Shown: positions 11,437 to 21,709, counted from the stretch's first letter. The stretch: DNA of 64,000 bases from Paraburkholderia sp. PGU19 (GCF_013426915.1 NZ_AP023179.1:1488001-1552000), one strand, 5' to 3'. Numbers and translations are program-made. The notes: generated by a model from the sequence alone, not told the origin.

Positions 11437-12327
11437 GTGTCCATTGCCCTTTGGTTTGCCGGGTCCGTCCGCCGGTTCGCGCTCGCCGCGTCGCTGGCGT
11501 TCGTCGCGAGCGCAGCGCTTGCGCCCGCGCTCGCCGATGCGCAGGAGAATGCCGTGGCGGCATCGTCGGCCGCTTCGACTTCGGATACGGCTTCGGGCGT
11601 GCCAGCCGCGAATGATTTCGACGCGCGTCAAAAGACGCTCGATACCCGCACGGCTGAGAACAACTACCGTTATGGCGTCGCCCAGCACAACTGTTATAGC
11701 AAGTTTTTCGTCAACCACTGCCTGAACTCGGCGCGTGAAGACATGCGCGTCGTCGCCGCCGACATTCGCAAGGAGCAGCTCGCGCTAGACGACGAAAAGC
11801 GCGTCGAGCACGCGCGTCAGCGCGACGAGCAGGCAGCCATCAAGCGCGCGCAGTACGAAGCAGACGCGCCCGCGCGCGCTGCACAGGACGAGCGCAATGC
11901 ACAGGCGTACGAAGACAAGCAGCGTCAGCATCAGTTGAGTCAGGCGCAACGCAGCGCAGAAGCGCCGCAGCGCGCCGCGAACGAGCAGGCTTTCCAGCAG
12001 AAGCAGCAACAGCACGCCATCGATCAGGCGCAGCGCGGCATTTCGCCTTCGCAAGCGGCCGCGAACCAGAAGGCCTACGATGCGAAGCAGGCCGACTTCC
12101 AGCGCAAGCTCGACGAGGCGCACCAGCAGGCCGCTCAGAAGGCTCAGGAGCGCACCGAGAAGCAGCAGCGCTTCCAGCAGAAGCAGTCGGAAGCGGCGCA
12201 GCACAAGGCCGATGTCGAGGAGCGCCAGAAGGAAGCGGCCGAGAAGGCCAAACAGAAGCAGGAAGATCAGGCGAAACAGCAACAGCAGCTCGAGCAGCAA
12301 CAGAAGCAGCAGCAACAGCAGCAGTGA
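11437..12327 (+). CDS. Exported Gln-rich coiled-coil protein of unknown function
   Basis: No known family recognised. From the GTG at 11437 the 296-residue product starts with a good signal peptide (basic VRR, hydrophobic core, cleavage likely after ALADA). A compact segment follows with two cysteines eleven residues apart (NCYSKFF...HCLNSA). Then comes about 200 residues of almost pure charged helix rich in Gln, Glu, Lys and Ala, ending in poly-Gln. An in-frame ATG at 11326 exists, but it would put 37 Ser/Pro/Arg-rich residues before the signal peptide and lies only a few bases after a TAGAAT box, so I prefer the GTG. It is probably periplasmic. A DUF465 gene follows. Confidence 0.75.
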   Translation: MSIALWFAGSVRRFALAASLAFVASAALAPALADAQENAVAASSAASTSDTASGVPAANDFDARQKTLDTRTAENNYRYGVAQHNCYSKFFVNHCLNSAREDMRVVAADIRKEQLALDDEKRVEHARQRDEQAAIKRAQYEADAPARAAQDERNAQAYEDKQRQHQLSQAQRSAEAPQRAANEQAFQQKQQQHAIDQAQRGISPSQAAANQKAYDAKQADFQRKLDEAHQQAAQKAQERTEKQQRFQQKQSEAAQHKADVEERQKEAAEKAKQKQEDQAKQQQQLEQQQKQQQQQQ

Positions 12328-12429
12328 GCATCAGTCAGCAACAGCCGTAACGCGTTTCAGGCCGGACAGCAACCTCGAGCGGAGCGACCGCGCAGCGCGG
12401 CCTTCGCCCTTTCGAAAGAGGAGGCGAGC

Positions 12430-12648
12430 ATGCGCGACCATCATCGCGTCGTCAATTCGGACACACTGCGCGACCGCATTCTGCAACTGGAATCGGAGCA
12501 TAGTGGGCTTGATCGGTTGATCGACAGAATGTCCGAGGAACCCGGCATCGACGACCTCGAGATTCAGCGCCTGAAAAAGCGCAAGCTCAAGGTCAAGGAC
12601 ACCATCATCTTGCTGCAATTGCAGCTTGAACCGGAAGCCCGCAACTGA
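12430..12648 (+). CDS. DUF465 (YdcH-like) family protein
   Basis: A 72-residue cytoplasmic protein of the DUF465 family. The family pattern is clear: ILQLESEHSGLDRLIDRMS in the first half, a short acidic turn, then LEIQRLKKRKLKVKDTIILL near the C terminus, predicted as two helices. Function in the family is unknown. The ATG is preceded by an agaggaggcgagc ribosome site. It sits 36 bases before the DinG-type helicase start. Confidence 0.87.
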   Translation: MRDHHRVVNSDTLRDRILQLESEHSGLDRLIDRMSEEPGIDDLEIQRLKKRKLKVKDTIILLQLQLEPEARN

Positions 12649-12684
12649 CGGAGCGGCCAGGCAGGCGCCGGCCCCGTTCAGCAT

Positions 12685-14988
12685 GTGGCGCGCCGGACTT
12701 TGCAGGAATCGCTTGCCTTGAATTCATCGCTTCAATCTTCTTCCCGGACGGCGTCGGCGGACGCTTCGGACGCCGCTGCGACGGGCGCCGACGAACTCGC
12801 GGCGAAGCCCGCATCGGGTGGCGGCGCGCTGGCCGCGTCGCTGAGTCACAAGCGATCCTCCGAACTCGCCGACATCTTCGCCGCGGATGGGCTGCTCGCG
12901 CGCCAGATCGACGGCTACCGGCCGCGCGCGTCGCAGATCGAAATGGCGCGCGCCGTGGCCGCCGCGATGGAAGCATCGGGACGCGCCATGCCGGAGCCCG
13001 CGATGTTCGAAGCGCAGAAGCGTCCGGCGCGGCGCTTGCAGCAATCGGCATCGGCAGCGCAGTCCGCACCGGAAGACGCAGCGTCCGCCGACGGCAATAC
13101 CGAAGGCGGCGAGAACACGCTGATCGTCGAAGCAGGGACGGGCACGGGCAAGACCTACGCGTACCTCGTGCCGGCGATGCTGTGGGGCGGCAAGGTGGTC
13201 GTCTCGACGGGCACCAAGCACTTGCAGGACCAGCTCTTTCAGCGCGACATTCCGACCGTGCGCGACGCCCTCGCGGTGCCCGTGTCTGTCGCGATGCTCA
13301 AGGGCCGCGCGAACTATCTGTGTCACTACTATCTGCAACGCACGGCCGACAATGGCCGCCTGCCGTCGCGGCAGGAAACGTCGTATCTGCAGGACATCAT
13401 CCGCTTCGCGAAGATCACGCGCACGGGCGACAAAGCCGAGCTTGCGAGCGTGCCGGAGACGGCGGCCGTGTGGTCGATGGTGACGTCGACGCGTGATAAC
13501 TGCCTCGGCCAGGAGTGTCCGCACTACAAGGACTGCTTCGTGATGCAGGCGCGCCGCGAAGCGCAGCAGGCCGATATCGTGGTCGTCAATCACCATCTGT
13601 TCTTCGCCGACATCATGCTGCGCGATACGGGCATGGCCGAGCTGCTGCCGACGGCGAACACGGTGATCTTCGACGAAGCGCATCAACTGCCCGAAACCGC
13701 GACGCTGTTCTTCGGTGAAACGCTGTCCACCACGCAGTTCCTCGAACTCGCGCGCGACTCGGTCGCGGAAGGCCTCGGCCATGCACGTGATGCCGTCGAT
13801 TGGGTGAAGCTCGGCGCAGCGCTCGAACGCTCGGCGCGCGACGTGCGGCTCGCATTCAAGGAAGATTCGGTGCGGCTGTCGATCGGCCAGTTGCCCGACG
13901 ATCATCCGTTGTTCCCTGCGCTCGAAGCCGTCGAAACCGAACTCGATGCGCTCGCAAGCGCGCTCGCTGGGCAGTCGGAGCGTGCCGAGTCGCTGGCTGC
14001 GCTGGTGCGCCGCGCGCGCGAGTTGCAGGACGTGCTGTCGGGCTGGACCACGCCGCCCACAGAGACCGAACGCGACGCGGCAAGCGATGCCGCGAAAGCA
14101 GCGGAGAAAAGCGATCCGAACGAGAAGGTCCGCTGGATCGAAGTGTTCTCGCATACCGTGCAACTGCATGAGACACCGCTATCCGTCGCGCCCATTTTCG
14201 CGAAGCAGCGCGCGGGCGTGCCGCGCGCGTGGGTGTTCACGTCGGCGACGTTGTCGGTGCGTGGCGACTTCGCGCACTATGCGGCGCAGATGGGTCTCAA
14301 CTCGCGTCGCTCGATGACATTGCCGAGCCCGTTCGACTACGGCACGCAGGGCCTGCTCTATGTGCCGCGCAACCTGCCGCAGCCGTCGTCGCCGACGTTC
14401 ACCGATGCCGTGTTCGATGCCGCGCTGCCTGCGATCGAAGCATCGGGCGGTGGGGTGTTCATGCTGTGCACGACGCTGCGCGCCGTCGATCGTATCGCGA
14501 CGAAGCTGCGCGACGTCATCGAGTCGCGCGGCTGGAACATGCCGTTACTCGTGCAGGGCGATGCGAGCCGTACAGAACTGCTCGACCGTTTCCGCTCCTA
14601 TGGAAATGCGATTCTCGTCGGCAGCCAGAGCTTCTGGGAAGGCGTCGATGTGCGCGGCGATGCGTTGTCGCTCGTGGTCATCGACAAGCTGCCGTTCGCG
14701 CCGCCTGACGACCCTGTGCTGTCCGCACGGCTCGATGCGCTGACGAAGAAAGGCTTGAGTCCGTTTGCCGTGCATCAACTGCCGCAGGCCGTCATCACGC
14801 TCAAGCAGGGCGCAGGGCGTCTGATCCGCTCCGAGACCGATCGCGGCGTGCTGATGATCTGCGACACGCGGCTCGTCGACAAACCGTATGGGCGCCGGAT
14901 ATGGCAGAGCCTGCCGCCCTTCAAGCGCACGCGTGAAATCGACGTCGTGCGTGAGTTCTTCGAAGAGAAGGCGCAGGCTTCGGAATAA
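12685..14988 (+). CDS. DinG/YoaA-type ATP-dependent DNA helicase
   Basis: A superfamily 2 XPD-like iron-sulfur DNA helicase of 767 residues. Walker A (EAGTGTGKTYAYL) lies near residue 150. Cysteines for a 4Fe-4S cluster appear as YLCHYY near 212 and CLGQECPHYKDC near 273-285. The DEAH box (FDEAHQLPE) is near 328, and the C-terminal motif VI region reads QGAGRLIR near 705. The family unwinds forked or R-loop-containing DNA during replication stress. The start is GTG at 12685; about 70 residues of low-complexity Ala/Ser sequence follow, so a later start is possible. Confidence 0.9.
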   Translation: MARRTLQESLALNSSLQSSSRTASADASDAAATGADELAAKPASGGGALAASLSHKRSSELADIFAADGLLARQIDGYRPRASQIEMARAVAAAMEASGRAMPEPAMFEAQKRPARRLQQSASAAQSAPEDAASADGNTEGGENTLIVEAGTGTGKTYAYLVPAMLWGGKVVVSTGTKHLQDQLFQRDIPTVRDALAVPVSVAMLKGRANYLCHYYLQRTADNGRLPSRQETSYLQDIIRFAKITRTGDKAELASVPETAAVWSMVTSTRDNCLGQECPHYKDCFVMQARREAQQADIVVVNHHLFFADIMLRDTGMAELLPTANTVIFDEAHQLPETATLFFGETLSTTQFLELARDSVAEGLGHARDAVDWVKLGAALERSARDVRLAFKEDSVRLSIGQLPDDHPLFPALEAVETELDALASALAGQSERAESLAALVRRARELQDVLSGWTTPPTETERDAASDAAKAAEKSDPNEKVRWIEVFSHTVQLHETPLSVAPIFAKQRAGVPRAWVFTSATLSVRGDFAHYAAQMGLNSRRSMTLPSPFDYGTQGLLYVPRNLPQPSSPTFTDAVFDAALPAIEASGGGVFMLCTTLRAVDRIATKLRDVIESRGWNMPLLVQGDASRTELLDRFRSYGNAILVGSQSFWEGVDVRGDALSLVVIDKLPFAPPDDPVLSARLDALTKKGLSPFAVHQLPQAVITLKQGAGRLIRSETDRGVLMICDTRLVDKPYGRRIWQSLPPFKRTREIDVVREFFEEKAQASE

Positions 14989-15146
14989 GCGCTCGTTACG
15001 TCGAAGACACCATGTTGCCGATGCAGCGGGCAGATCATTTTGTTTTTAAGCCCGGACTGCGTGTTGTGGCTTAACGACATGAATTGACCAAAATGCATCG
15101 AATGCATGTAAGCGGGATAATCGCGATTAATAGCGGCGCATAAAAC

Positions 15147-15185
15147 AAAACGCCACGAGTTTGAACTCGTGGCGTTTTGTTTTTT
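15147..15185. terminator. Bidirectional terminator
   Basis: A 14-bp stem (aaaacgccacgagt / actcgtggcgtttt) with loop ttga, flanked by T-rich sequence on the right and A-rich on the left. It can stop both the helicase transcript (plus) and the Ala-rich lipoprotein transcript (minus). Confidence 0.9.
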
Positions 15186-15248
15186 GCCCGGGAAGCCCTC
15201 GGACTTCCCGTCGCAGTTTTCGCCCTGAGGCGAACCCTGTGCTACAGC

Positions 15249-15530
15249 TTACTGGCTTGCGCCCGAAGCCGGAGCAGCTGCCGAAGCAGCAGCGTCCGAA
15301 GCAGCAGCGCCTGCGTCCGAAGCAGCAGCCGTAGCCGAAGCAGCAGCGTCGCTCGCAGCAGCAGCAGCGCCCGAAGCAGCAGCCGCCGCATCCGAAGCAG
15401 CAGCAGCCGGTGCCGATGCGGCAGCAGCGTCGCTAGCCGGGGCAGCTGCCTGGTCGCTGCTCTTGTTGCATGCAGCCAGTGCCACAGCTGCCAACAGGGA
15501 TGCTACGAGGAGGGATTTCTTCATGATCAC
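15249..15530 (-). CDS. Ala-rich small lipoprotein
   Basis: A 93-residue predicted lipoprotein. Residues 3-22 (MKKSLLVASLLAAVALAAC) form a signal peptide ending in a lipobox with the modified Cys. The rest is a low-complexity chain built from AASDAA/ASGAAA units about seven residues long, made almost entirely of Ala, Ser, Asp and Gly. The encoding DNA is correspondingly repetitive (gaagcagcagc units), so length variation by slippage is likely. ATG at 15530 or 15524 may be the start. Function unknown. Small Ala-rich lipoproteins of this type seem common in Burkholderia. Confidence 0.8.
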   Translation of the reverse strand: MIMKKSLLVASLLAAVALAACNKSSDQAAAPASDAAAASAPAAAASDAAAAASGAAAAASDAAASATAAASDAGAAASDAAASAAAPASGASQ

Positions 15531-15755
15531 GTCCTTTTATGGTTAAAGGTAAGCAACAGCGCAAAATAATACCGGTAATGTGCTCCAACACCGACCTGGG
15601 CCGCTGGTGGAGACCGCACTTCATGAGCGTGAATCTTCCCTACGGCTTGGGCGGAAATTATATGCACTTTCGTATCGACCGTCGACAAATCCGGGGCCAA
15701 TACGTTGTCTTTCTCAGACAATTTTTCGCTATACGGTATGACAGCGGAGCGAATC

Positions 15756-17003
15756 TTATCTCAGATCACCCATCTGTATCCAGCCCGCACGATACCACTC
15801 GTGAAGTAGTGCTGTCACCGACGATTGCCCCGAGAGTGTTACAAAGCGTTTCGCACTCAGATAACGGTTGTCGGCGAGTTCAATCACCGCGCTTTTCACG
15901 CCCGATAGCCTGCTTTCTTCTCCATTCAGGTAGTAAGCACGACTGTCGTAAAGCAGCACAGTCTTGCGATCCAGACGGACGCCTTCCTTGCTTGCGCGCT
16001 TGACGAAACGCGCTTCATCGAGTGGTCGTGCGGGTGGGTCGAACACGACGCTCGGCTTCGGTTCACTCAGATAAGTGCCAAGGAATGACGAGACGTCCTT
16101 CTCGTTCCAATCGATCTTAGCAAGGATCGCGCCGACCCTGTCGACGAGGGCAGCGGGCAGTGCCGCGGGCTTCGCGACGGCCGGCTGCTGCGGGTCGCGA
16201 TAGAGCGCGGCGCCGTCCGGCGAGCCGGCCGCTTCGCCGCGCTCCGCAAGGTAATACAGGAACTGCGCGGCGAGCTCGGACGTCGACGGCGCGCGGAAAC
16301 CGATCGAGCACGTCATGCATTCGCCTTCCGCCACGCCGTCGTGGGCGATGTGCGGCGGCAGGTAAAGCATGTCGCCTGGCTCCAACACCCATTCCTCTTC
16401 CGGCTCGAAGCTTTGTAGAACTTTCAAGGGCAGGCCGGGCTGCAACGACAGATCGCGTTGCGCGCCGATGCGCCAGCGGCGCTTGCCGTGAACCTGCAAC
16501 AGGAAGACATCGTAAGAGTCGAAATGAGGACCGACACCGCCGCCGTCCGTCGCGTACGAGATCATCAGGTCGTCGAGACGCGCGTCGGGCACGAAGCGAA
16601 AACGGTCAAGTAATGCGCGCGCGCGGTCGTTATGCAGATCGACGCCTTGCACGAGCAGCGTCCACGCGCGCTGTTTGACGGAAGGCAATTCGTCTGCAGC
16701 AAATGGACCAAGTTCGAGCTGCCATTTGTTGCGAAAGTGCGTAATGAGGCGCGACTCGACTTCGTCCTGATCGGCCAGTTCGAACAGTTCGTCGCGCGAG
16801 AGCGGCGCGGCGATATCCGGGATTGCCTGACGAATCAGCAAAGGCTTTTTCTGCCAGTAGCGCCGCATGAATTGCGACGGCGTCAGATTGCCCAGCAACG
16901 GCGCAGGCTGATCGGGCGCAGGCGCGGAAGAAGCGGAGACGGGAGTCGGAGAGGAACGCGCTGAAGCTTTGCCAGCGGGGTAGTCAGGGGGCCGCACGGG
17001 CAT
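15756..17003 (-). CDS. RoxA/YcfD-type ribosomal oxygenase (JmjC/cupin)
   Basis: A 2-oxoglutarate- and Fe(II)-dependent oxygenase of the JmjC ribosomal-oxygenase family; the E. coli member YcfD hydroxylates an arginine of ribosomal protein L16. From the ATG at 17003 the product is 415 residues. The iron facial triad is visible as H160 and D162 (in VGPHFDSYD) and H221 (in PPHIAHDG). The C-terminal winged-helix region follows the cupin core. A longer reading frame back to 17048 would overlap the slyD start. The shared 32-base interval with slyD must hold both translation starts. Confidence 0.88.
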   Translation of the reverse strand: MPVRPPDYPAGKASARSSPTPVSASSAPAPDQPAPLLGNLTPSQFMRRYWQKKPLLIRQAIPDIAAPLSRDELFELADQDEVESRLITHFRNKWQLELGPFAADELPSVKQRAWTLLVQGVDLHNDRARALLDRFRFVPDARLDDLMISYATDGGGVGPHFDSYDVFLLQVHGKRRWRIGAQRDLSLQPGLPLKVLQSFEPEEEWVLEPGDMLYLPPHIAHDGVAEGECMTCSIGFRAPSTSELAAQFLYYLAERGEAAGSPDGAALYRDPQQPAVAKPAALPAALVDRVGAILAKIDWNEKDVSSFLGTYLSEPKPSVVFDPPARPLDEARFVKRASKEGVRLDRKTVLLYDSRAYYLNGEESRLSGVKSAVIELADNRYLSAKRFVTLSGQSSVTALLHEWYRAGWIQMGDLR

Positions 17004-17005
17004 CG

Positions 17006-17011
17006 TATAAT
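17006..17011 (+). promoter_or_regulatory. Perfect -10 box for slyD
   Basis: TATAAT lies 25 bases upstream of the slyD ATG, between the divergent starts of slyD and the oxygenase gene. No convincing -35 is seen at 16-18 bases upstream, so the promoter assignment rests on the -10 alone. Confidence 0.45.
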
Positions 17012-17035
17012 GTGAGTCGTAATCTGGAGAATCGA

Positions 17036-17587
17036 ATGAAAATCGCAAAGAACACCGTCGTATCGGTCACTTACAAACTGTCGGATGCGCAAGACAATCT
17101 GATTGAGGAAAGCGACGAGCCGATGGTTTATCTGCACGGCGGCTATGATGGCACGTTCCCCAAGATCGAGGAAGAGCTTGACGGCCACGAGCCCGGCTTC
17201 GAAACCCAGATCCAGCTGGAACCGGGCGACGCGTTCGGCGAATACGATCCTGAACTCGTGAAGATCGAACCGCGCAGCCGTTTCCCCGAGCCGCTCGAAG
17301 TCGGCATGCAGTTCGAAGGTACGCCGGAAGAGGGCGATGAAGACCTGGATTCGCTGATCTACACGGTCACTGACGTCGCAGAAGACAAGGTGGTGCTCGA
17401 CGGCAATCACCCGCTCGCGGGCATGGCGCTGCGTTTCAGCCTGACCGTGAAGGACGTGCGCGAAGCGACGGAAGACGAAATCCAGCACGAGCATGCACAC
17501 GGCGCGAGCGGCCTCGAAATCGTCGACGAAGATGATGATGAAGATGACGCCGACGACGCCGAACCGAAACGGCCGACGCTGCACTGA
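17036..17587 (+). CDS. slyD: FKBP-type peptidyl-prolyl isomerase SlyD
   Basis: SlyD is a cytoplasmic prolyl isomerase and chaperone. The 183-residue protein shows the FKBP fold split by the insert-in-flap domain (start KIAKNTVVSVTYKLSDAQDNLIEES, flap region FETQIQLEPGDAFGEYDPE, and DGNHPLAGMALRFSLTVKDVREAT). The tail is acidic (EDDDEDDADDAE) with few His and no Cys, unlike the metal-binding His/Cys-rich tail of the E. coli protein. The start at 17036 has a ggaga site six bases upstream; a GTG further upstream would add eight residues. Confidence 0.92.
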   Translation: MKIAKNTVVSVTYKLSDAQDNLIEESDEPMVYLHGGYDGTFPKIEEELDGHEPGFETQIQLEPGDAFGEYDPELVKIEPRSRFPEPLEVGMQFEGTPEEGDEDLDSLIYTVTDVAEDKVVLDGNHPLAGMALRFSLTVKDVREATEDEIQHEHAHGASGLEIVDEDDDEDDADDAEPKRPTLH

Positions 17588-17703
17588 ATTGGTAGGGATC
17601 ACGCCGTGGTCGAGAGCGGACGATTGAGCAGTTCCCGAAGCGGGCGCGTAAGCGCCCGTTGTCGCATCTGGGGCGCCGCAGCGCGGCAGGAGATGCCGCT
17701 GCC

Positions 17704-18930
17704 CTAATCCGGCGGCGTGCGCGACGGTTCAGGCAGGATCGGCGGCAGTTCGGAAGCGGGCGCGGAGTCCGGCACGGCGGGCATCGACGGCGGCATCGGC
17801 GGCACCGCGTTATCGTTGTGCGACGGCATGGTGGGCGCGGCCGGCAGTGGCAGATTTTTCGGCACATCCCGCACGGTTACGCGAAACGGCGGTCGTTTCT
17901 GCAGATCGGCTTCGATCTGTATCCACTGGTTCTGAGGGCTACGCGGCGCAAATGCGATGCGCGTCAGATTCGTCACCAGATCGCCCTTATCGTTGCGCAG
18001 CGGCTGATCGATCATGAAGCCCGTATGCGATCTGTCGTCGTCCTGATGAATCACGACGACCGGCCCGCGAAACGTCTCGGCGAGTTTCACCAGACTGCGC
18101 TTGAATTCCATGAATCCATCTCGCTTCGAGCGATGCCCGAAGCGCAGCCACGCGAAGCGTTCGGGGCGCTCGTAACGTTCGGGATCGAAGTCGCCCTGAA
18201 CCAGCACGACGATTGCGCGCGCGGCGCGGCGTTTCGCGTACTCGGCGGCGTGATCGAGCCAGAACGCATTTGCGATCACGCGGTCTTCGAACTCGCCGTT
18301 GCGCCCACCCGCATAGAGAAAATGATTGTTCGGGCCAGGCACGTTCAGGCCGACGAACACGGTTTCGCCAACCAGCCAGCGCACATTCTCGCGATACGGC
18401 CGGAACCGCGACACTTCGCTTTCGCGCGCAAGCGGAATCGGGTTTTGTCCCATCGACGACGCATCGGCGAACAGCGTCTGCCGCAGCAGATCGAGTCGCT
18501 CGACGGGATCGTAGCTGCCGGCCTCAGCCGTGCCGCAATCGGTCCAGTCGTGCTGGCCAGGAATGAACACTAGGGCAGGCTTCGACGTTTCGAGCAGCGT
18601 ATGGCGCGTCTCGAACAGCGAATCGCGGCAGGCTTCCTTGCTGCTTTTCAGATTGCCGTCGTAGACGATGAACGACACGTCGGGATCGCGCCCGATCGCG
18701 TCGAGCAGCCGCTGCGTGAGCGCTTCGTCGGCGGGGCCTTGCAGCGTGCCGCCGATGACCGCGAACGCGTACTGCGGCGCGGGTTCCTTTGCGAACGACA
18801 CACAGCCCGGCGTCGCCAGCGATAGCGCGGCCACATACGCGGCCGTCAGCGCAAATGCGCGCGCTGCACCGCGCGAGCGGCGGCGGAGGGGCGGCGTCGC
18901 GCGAGGATCGCGTGCGTCAGTGTCGTGCAT
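17704..18930 (-). CDS. Calcineurin-like phosphoesterase-related exported protein
   Basis: A 408-residue protein with an N-terminal basic stretch and hydrophobic segment (about residues 22-43, [19 protein letters not shown]) suggesting export. Its fold appears related to calcineurin-type metallophosphoesterases: [21 protein letters not shown] and [12 protein letters not shown] occupy the places of the usual D-x-H, GD-x2-D and GNHD motifs, but several metal ligands are replaced. Activity is therefore doubtful. The start ATG at 18930 overlaps the end of mutS by 14 bases, so it is probably translationally coupled to mutS. The last 45 residues are Pro/Ala-rich. Confidence 0.7.
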   Translation of the reverse strand: MHDTDARDPRATPPLRRRSRGAARAFALTAAYVAALSLATPGCVSFAKEPAPQYAFAVIGGTLQGPADEALTQRLLDAIGRDPDVSFIVYDGNLKSSKEACRDSLFETRHTLLETSKPALVFIPGQHDWTDCGTAEAGSYDPVERLDLLRQTLFADASSMGQNPIPLARESEVSRFRPYRENVRWLVGETVFVGLNVPGPNNHFLYAGGRNGEFEDRVIANAFWLDHAAEYAKRRAARAIVVLVQGDFDPERYERPERFAWLRFGHRSKRDGFMEFKRSLVKLAETFRGPVVVIHQDDDRSHTGFMIDQPLRNDKGDLVTNLTRIAFAPRSPQNQWIQIEADLQKRPPFRVTVRDVPKNLPLPAAPTMPSHNDNAVPPMPPSMPAVPDSAPASELPPILPEPSRTPPD

Positions 18931-21594
18931 CTGGCGACTTGGCCAGTTCATGCAGTTCGAACAGCAGGTCGAGGGCGTCGCGCGGGCGCAGATCGTTCGG
19001 GTCGATATCGCGCAGGCGTTCGACGAGCGCCTGCGTGGCGGGATCGATTGTTGGCGCGGGCGGTTCGTCGTCGGCGTCTTCGAGCATCGCGACAGGCGTT
19101 GCGAACAGGTCGAGTTGCGGCGCGGGTTGCGCGGCCGACTGCTGCTCGAGGTAAGCGAGATGCTTGCGCGCGGCACGTATCACCGCGTTCGGCACGCCCG
19201 CCAGTTGCGCGACCTGCAGGCCGTAGCTCTGGTTCGCGGGGCCTTCGTTGACGGCATGCAGGAACACGATGCCATGCCCATGCTCGACTGCCGACAGATG
19301 CACGTTCGCCGCATGCGGAAACTCGGCGGGCAGTTGCGTCAGTTCGAAATAGTGCGTCGCGAATAGCGTGTGGCAGTTGTTGTGCGCAAGCAGATGCCGC
19401 GCGATGGCCCACGCGAGCGCGAGGCCGTCGAACGTCGATGTGCCACGCCCGATTTCGTCCATCAGCACGAGGCTCTGCGGCGTCGCATCGTTCAGGATCG
19501 CGGCGGCTTCCGTCATTTCGACCATGAAGGTTGAGCGGCCACCCGCCAGATCGTCGGCGGCGCCGATCCGCGTGAAGATGCGATCGATTGGCCCAAACGA
19601 AGCGCGCCGCGCGGGCACATAGCTGCCCACATACGCCATCAACGCGATCAGTGCCGTCTGACGCATGAACGTCGATTTACCGCCCATGTTCGGGCCGGTG
19701 ATCAGCAGCAGCTTGCGTTCGGGATTGAGCACGCAGTCGTTCGCGATGAACTGCTCGACTTGCGCTTCGACCACGGGGTGCCGGCCCTGTTCGATATCGA
19801 TGCCACCCGTCGGCGTGAAACTCGGGCAACCCAGTCGAGCGCGCGGGCACGTTCCGCGAACGCGGCGAGCAGATCGAGTTCGGCGAGCGCCAACGCAACG
19901 CGCTGGCAATCGGCGATAAACGGCAGCAGCGATTGCAGCAGCGCCTCATACAGCGCTTTTTCGCGTGCGAGCGCGCGTTCCTGCGCGGACAGCGCCTTGT
20001 CTTCGAACGTCTTCAGTTCGGGCGTGATGTAGCGTTCGGCGTTCTTCAGCGTCTGACGGCGGCGATAGTCGTCGGGCACCTTGTCCGTCTGGCCGCGCGT
20101 CACTTCGATATAAAAACCGTGCACCTTGTTGTATTCGACGCGCAGATTGCCGATGCCCGTGCGCGCACGTTCCCGCGTTTCGAGATCGATCAGGAACTGT
20201 CCGCAGTTCTCCGAAATATCTCGTAGTTCATCGAGGTCCGCATCGTAGCCGCGCGCGATCACGCCGCCATCGCGCACCATCGCCGCGGGTTCTTGCGCGA
20301 CTGCGCGCTTCAGCAGGTCGACGCAGTCAGCGGGCGGCACCAGCGCTGTATCGATGCGCGCGAGCGAATCGGCAGCGGCCGTCACGGCGGCGAGTTGCGC
20401 GCGCAGTTCGGGCAGCGTAATGAACGTGTCGCGCAGGCTCGACAGATCGCGTGGACGCGCCGACAGCAACGCGAGCCGCCCGGTGATCCGCTCGATATCC
20501 GAGATCTGCCGCAGTGCGCTGCGCAGCCCGTCGAGGCTCGCTTGCGGCGGCGCGTCGAGCAGCGCGCCAATGGCCTGCTGGCGTGCCTGCGCGAACGACG
20601 CGTCGCGCGGCGGATGATGCAGCCAGTGACGCAGCAGACGGCTGCCCATGGTCGTGCAACAGGTATCGAGCAGCGAGCAGAGCGTCGGCGAGTCGGTGCC
20701 GCGCAGCGTTTCCGTCAGTTCGAGATTGCGGCGCGTGGACGGATCGAGGCCGATGTACTCCGATTCGTATTCGACTTTCAGGCTGCGCACATGGCGCAAC
20801 TGCTGGCCCTGGGTCGCCGCCGCGTACAGCAGCAGCGCGCCCGCCGCGCCGCACGCGCTCGAAAGCGAATGCGCGCCGAAACCATCGAGGCCCGCCACTT
20901 CCAGTTGATCGCACAGTCGCTGCGTGCCCGAGGCGACGTCGAAGTGCCAGACGGGCACGCGCGTGGTCGCGCCGAAACCGGTGGGCACTGTCCATGCGTT
21001 CGAATCGTTCGACGACGGCGCGTCGGCAACGAGAATTTCAGCCGGGCGGATGCGCTCGAGCGCGGCCGCGACCTGATCGGGCGCGACTTCCGCGAGGCGC
21101 AGCGCGCCGCTCGCCAGATTGAGCCATGCGAGGCCGATCGTGGTTACGACGCCGCGCCGGTTGTGGCCGGCGCACACGGCGAGCAGATAGGTGTCGTTCT
21201 TGTCGGACAGCAGCGCGGCGTCCGTCAGCGTGCCGGGCGTCACCACGCGCACGACCTTGCGCTCGACAGGTCCTTTCGATGTCGCGGGATCGCCAATCTG
21301 CTCGCAGATCGCGACCGACTCGCCGAGCTTCACGAGCTTGGCCAGATACTGTTCGACGGCGTGATGCGGCACGCCCGCCATCTTGATCGGATTGCCGCCC
21401 GATGCGCCGCGCTGCGTAAGCGTCAGATCGAGCAGGCGCGCGGCCTTTTCGGCGTCGTCGAAGAACAGTTCATAGAAGTCGCCCATCCGGTAGAACACGA
21501 GCGTGCCCGGATGCTCCCCTTTAATGCGCAGATACTGCTGCATCATGGGGGTGTGTTGTGCGTTGTCGCTTGCGGCTGCGGTTTGAGTGCCCAT
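18917..21594 (-). pseudogene. mutS: mutS, DNA mismatch repair ATPase, broken by a single-base frameshift
   Basis: MutS recognises mismatches and small loops and starts mismatch repair. With one added base the product would be 892 residues, normal for the family. The N-terminal part (residues 1 to about 588: mismatch-binding [15 protein letters not shown], connector, lever and clamp) reads from 21594. Near 19827 it shifts frame and stops at 19702. The remaining frame carries Walker [10 protein letters not shown], the [11 protein letters not shown]alker B region and the C-terminal helix-turn-helix. Adding one G to the GGG at plus-strand 19824-19826 restores [13 protein letters not shown]. As written, the product lacks the ATPase. 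A sequencing or assembly error is an equal possibility. Confidence 0.9.
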
Positions 21595-21709
21595 CCTCGT
21601 GTCTTTCTTGCGTGACTGTTCAGGGCGTGAGTTTAACCCGCCGACGCGCCGAGCGAACCTGGCCGGATGGCCAGGTTGCTGTCGCCGTACGGACACGCGT
21701 ACGCTTTGC

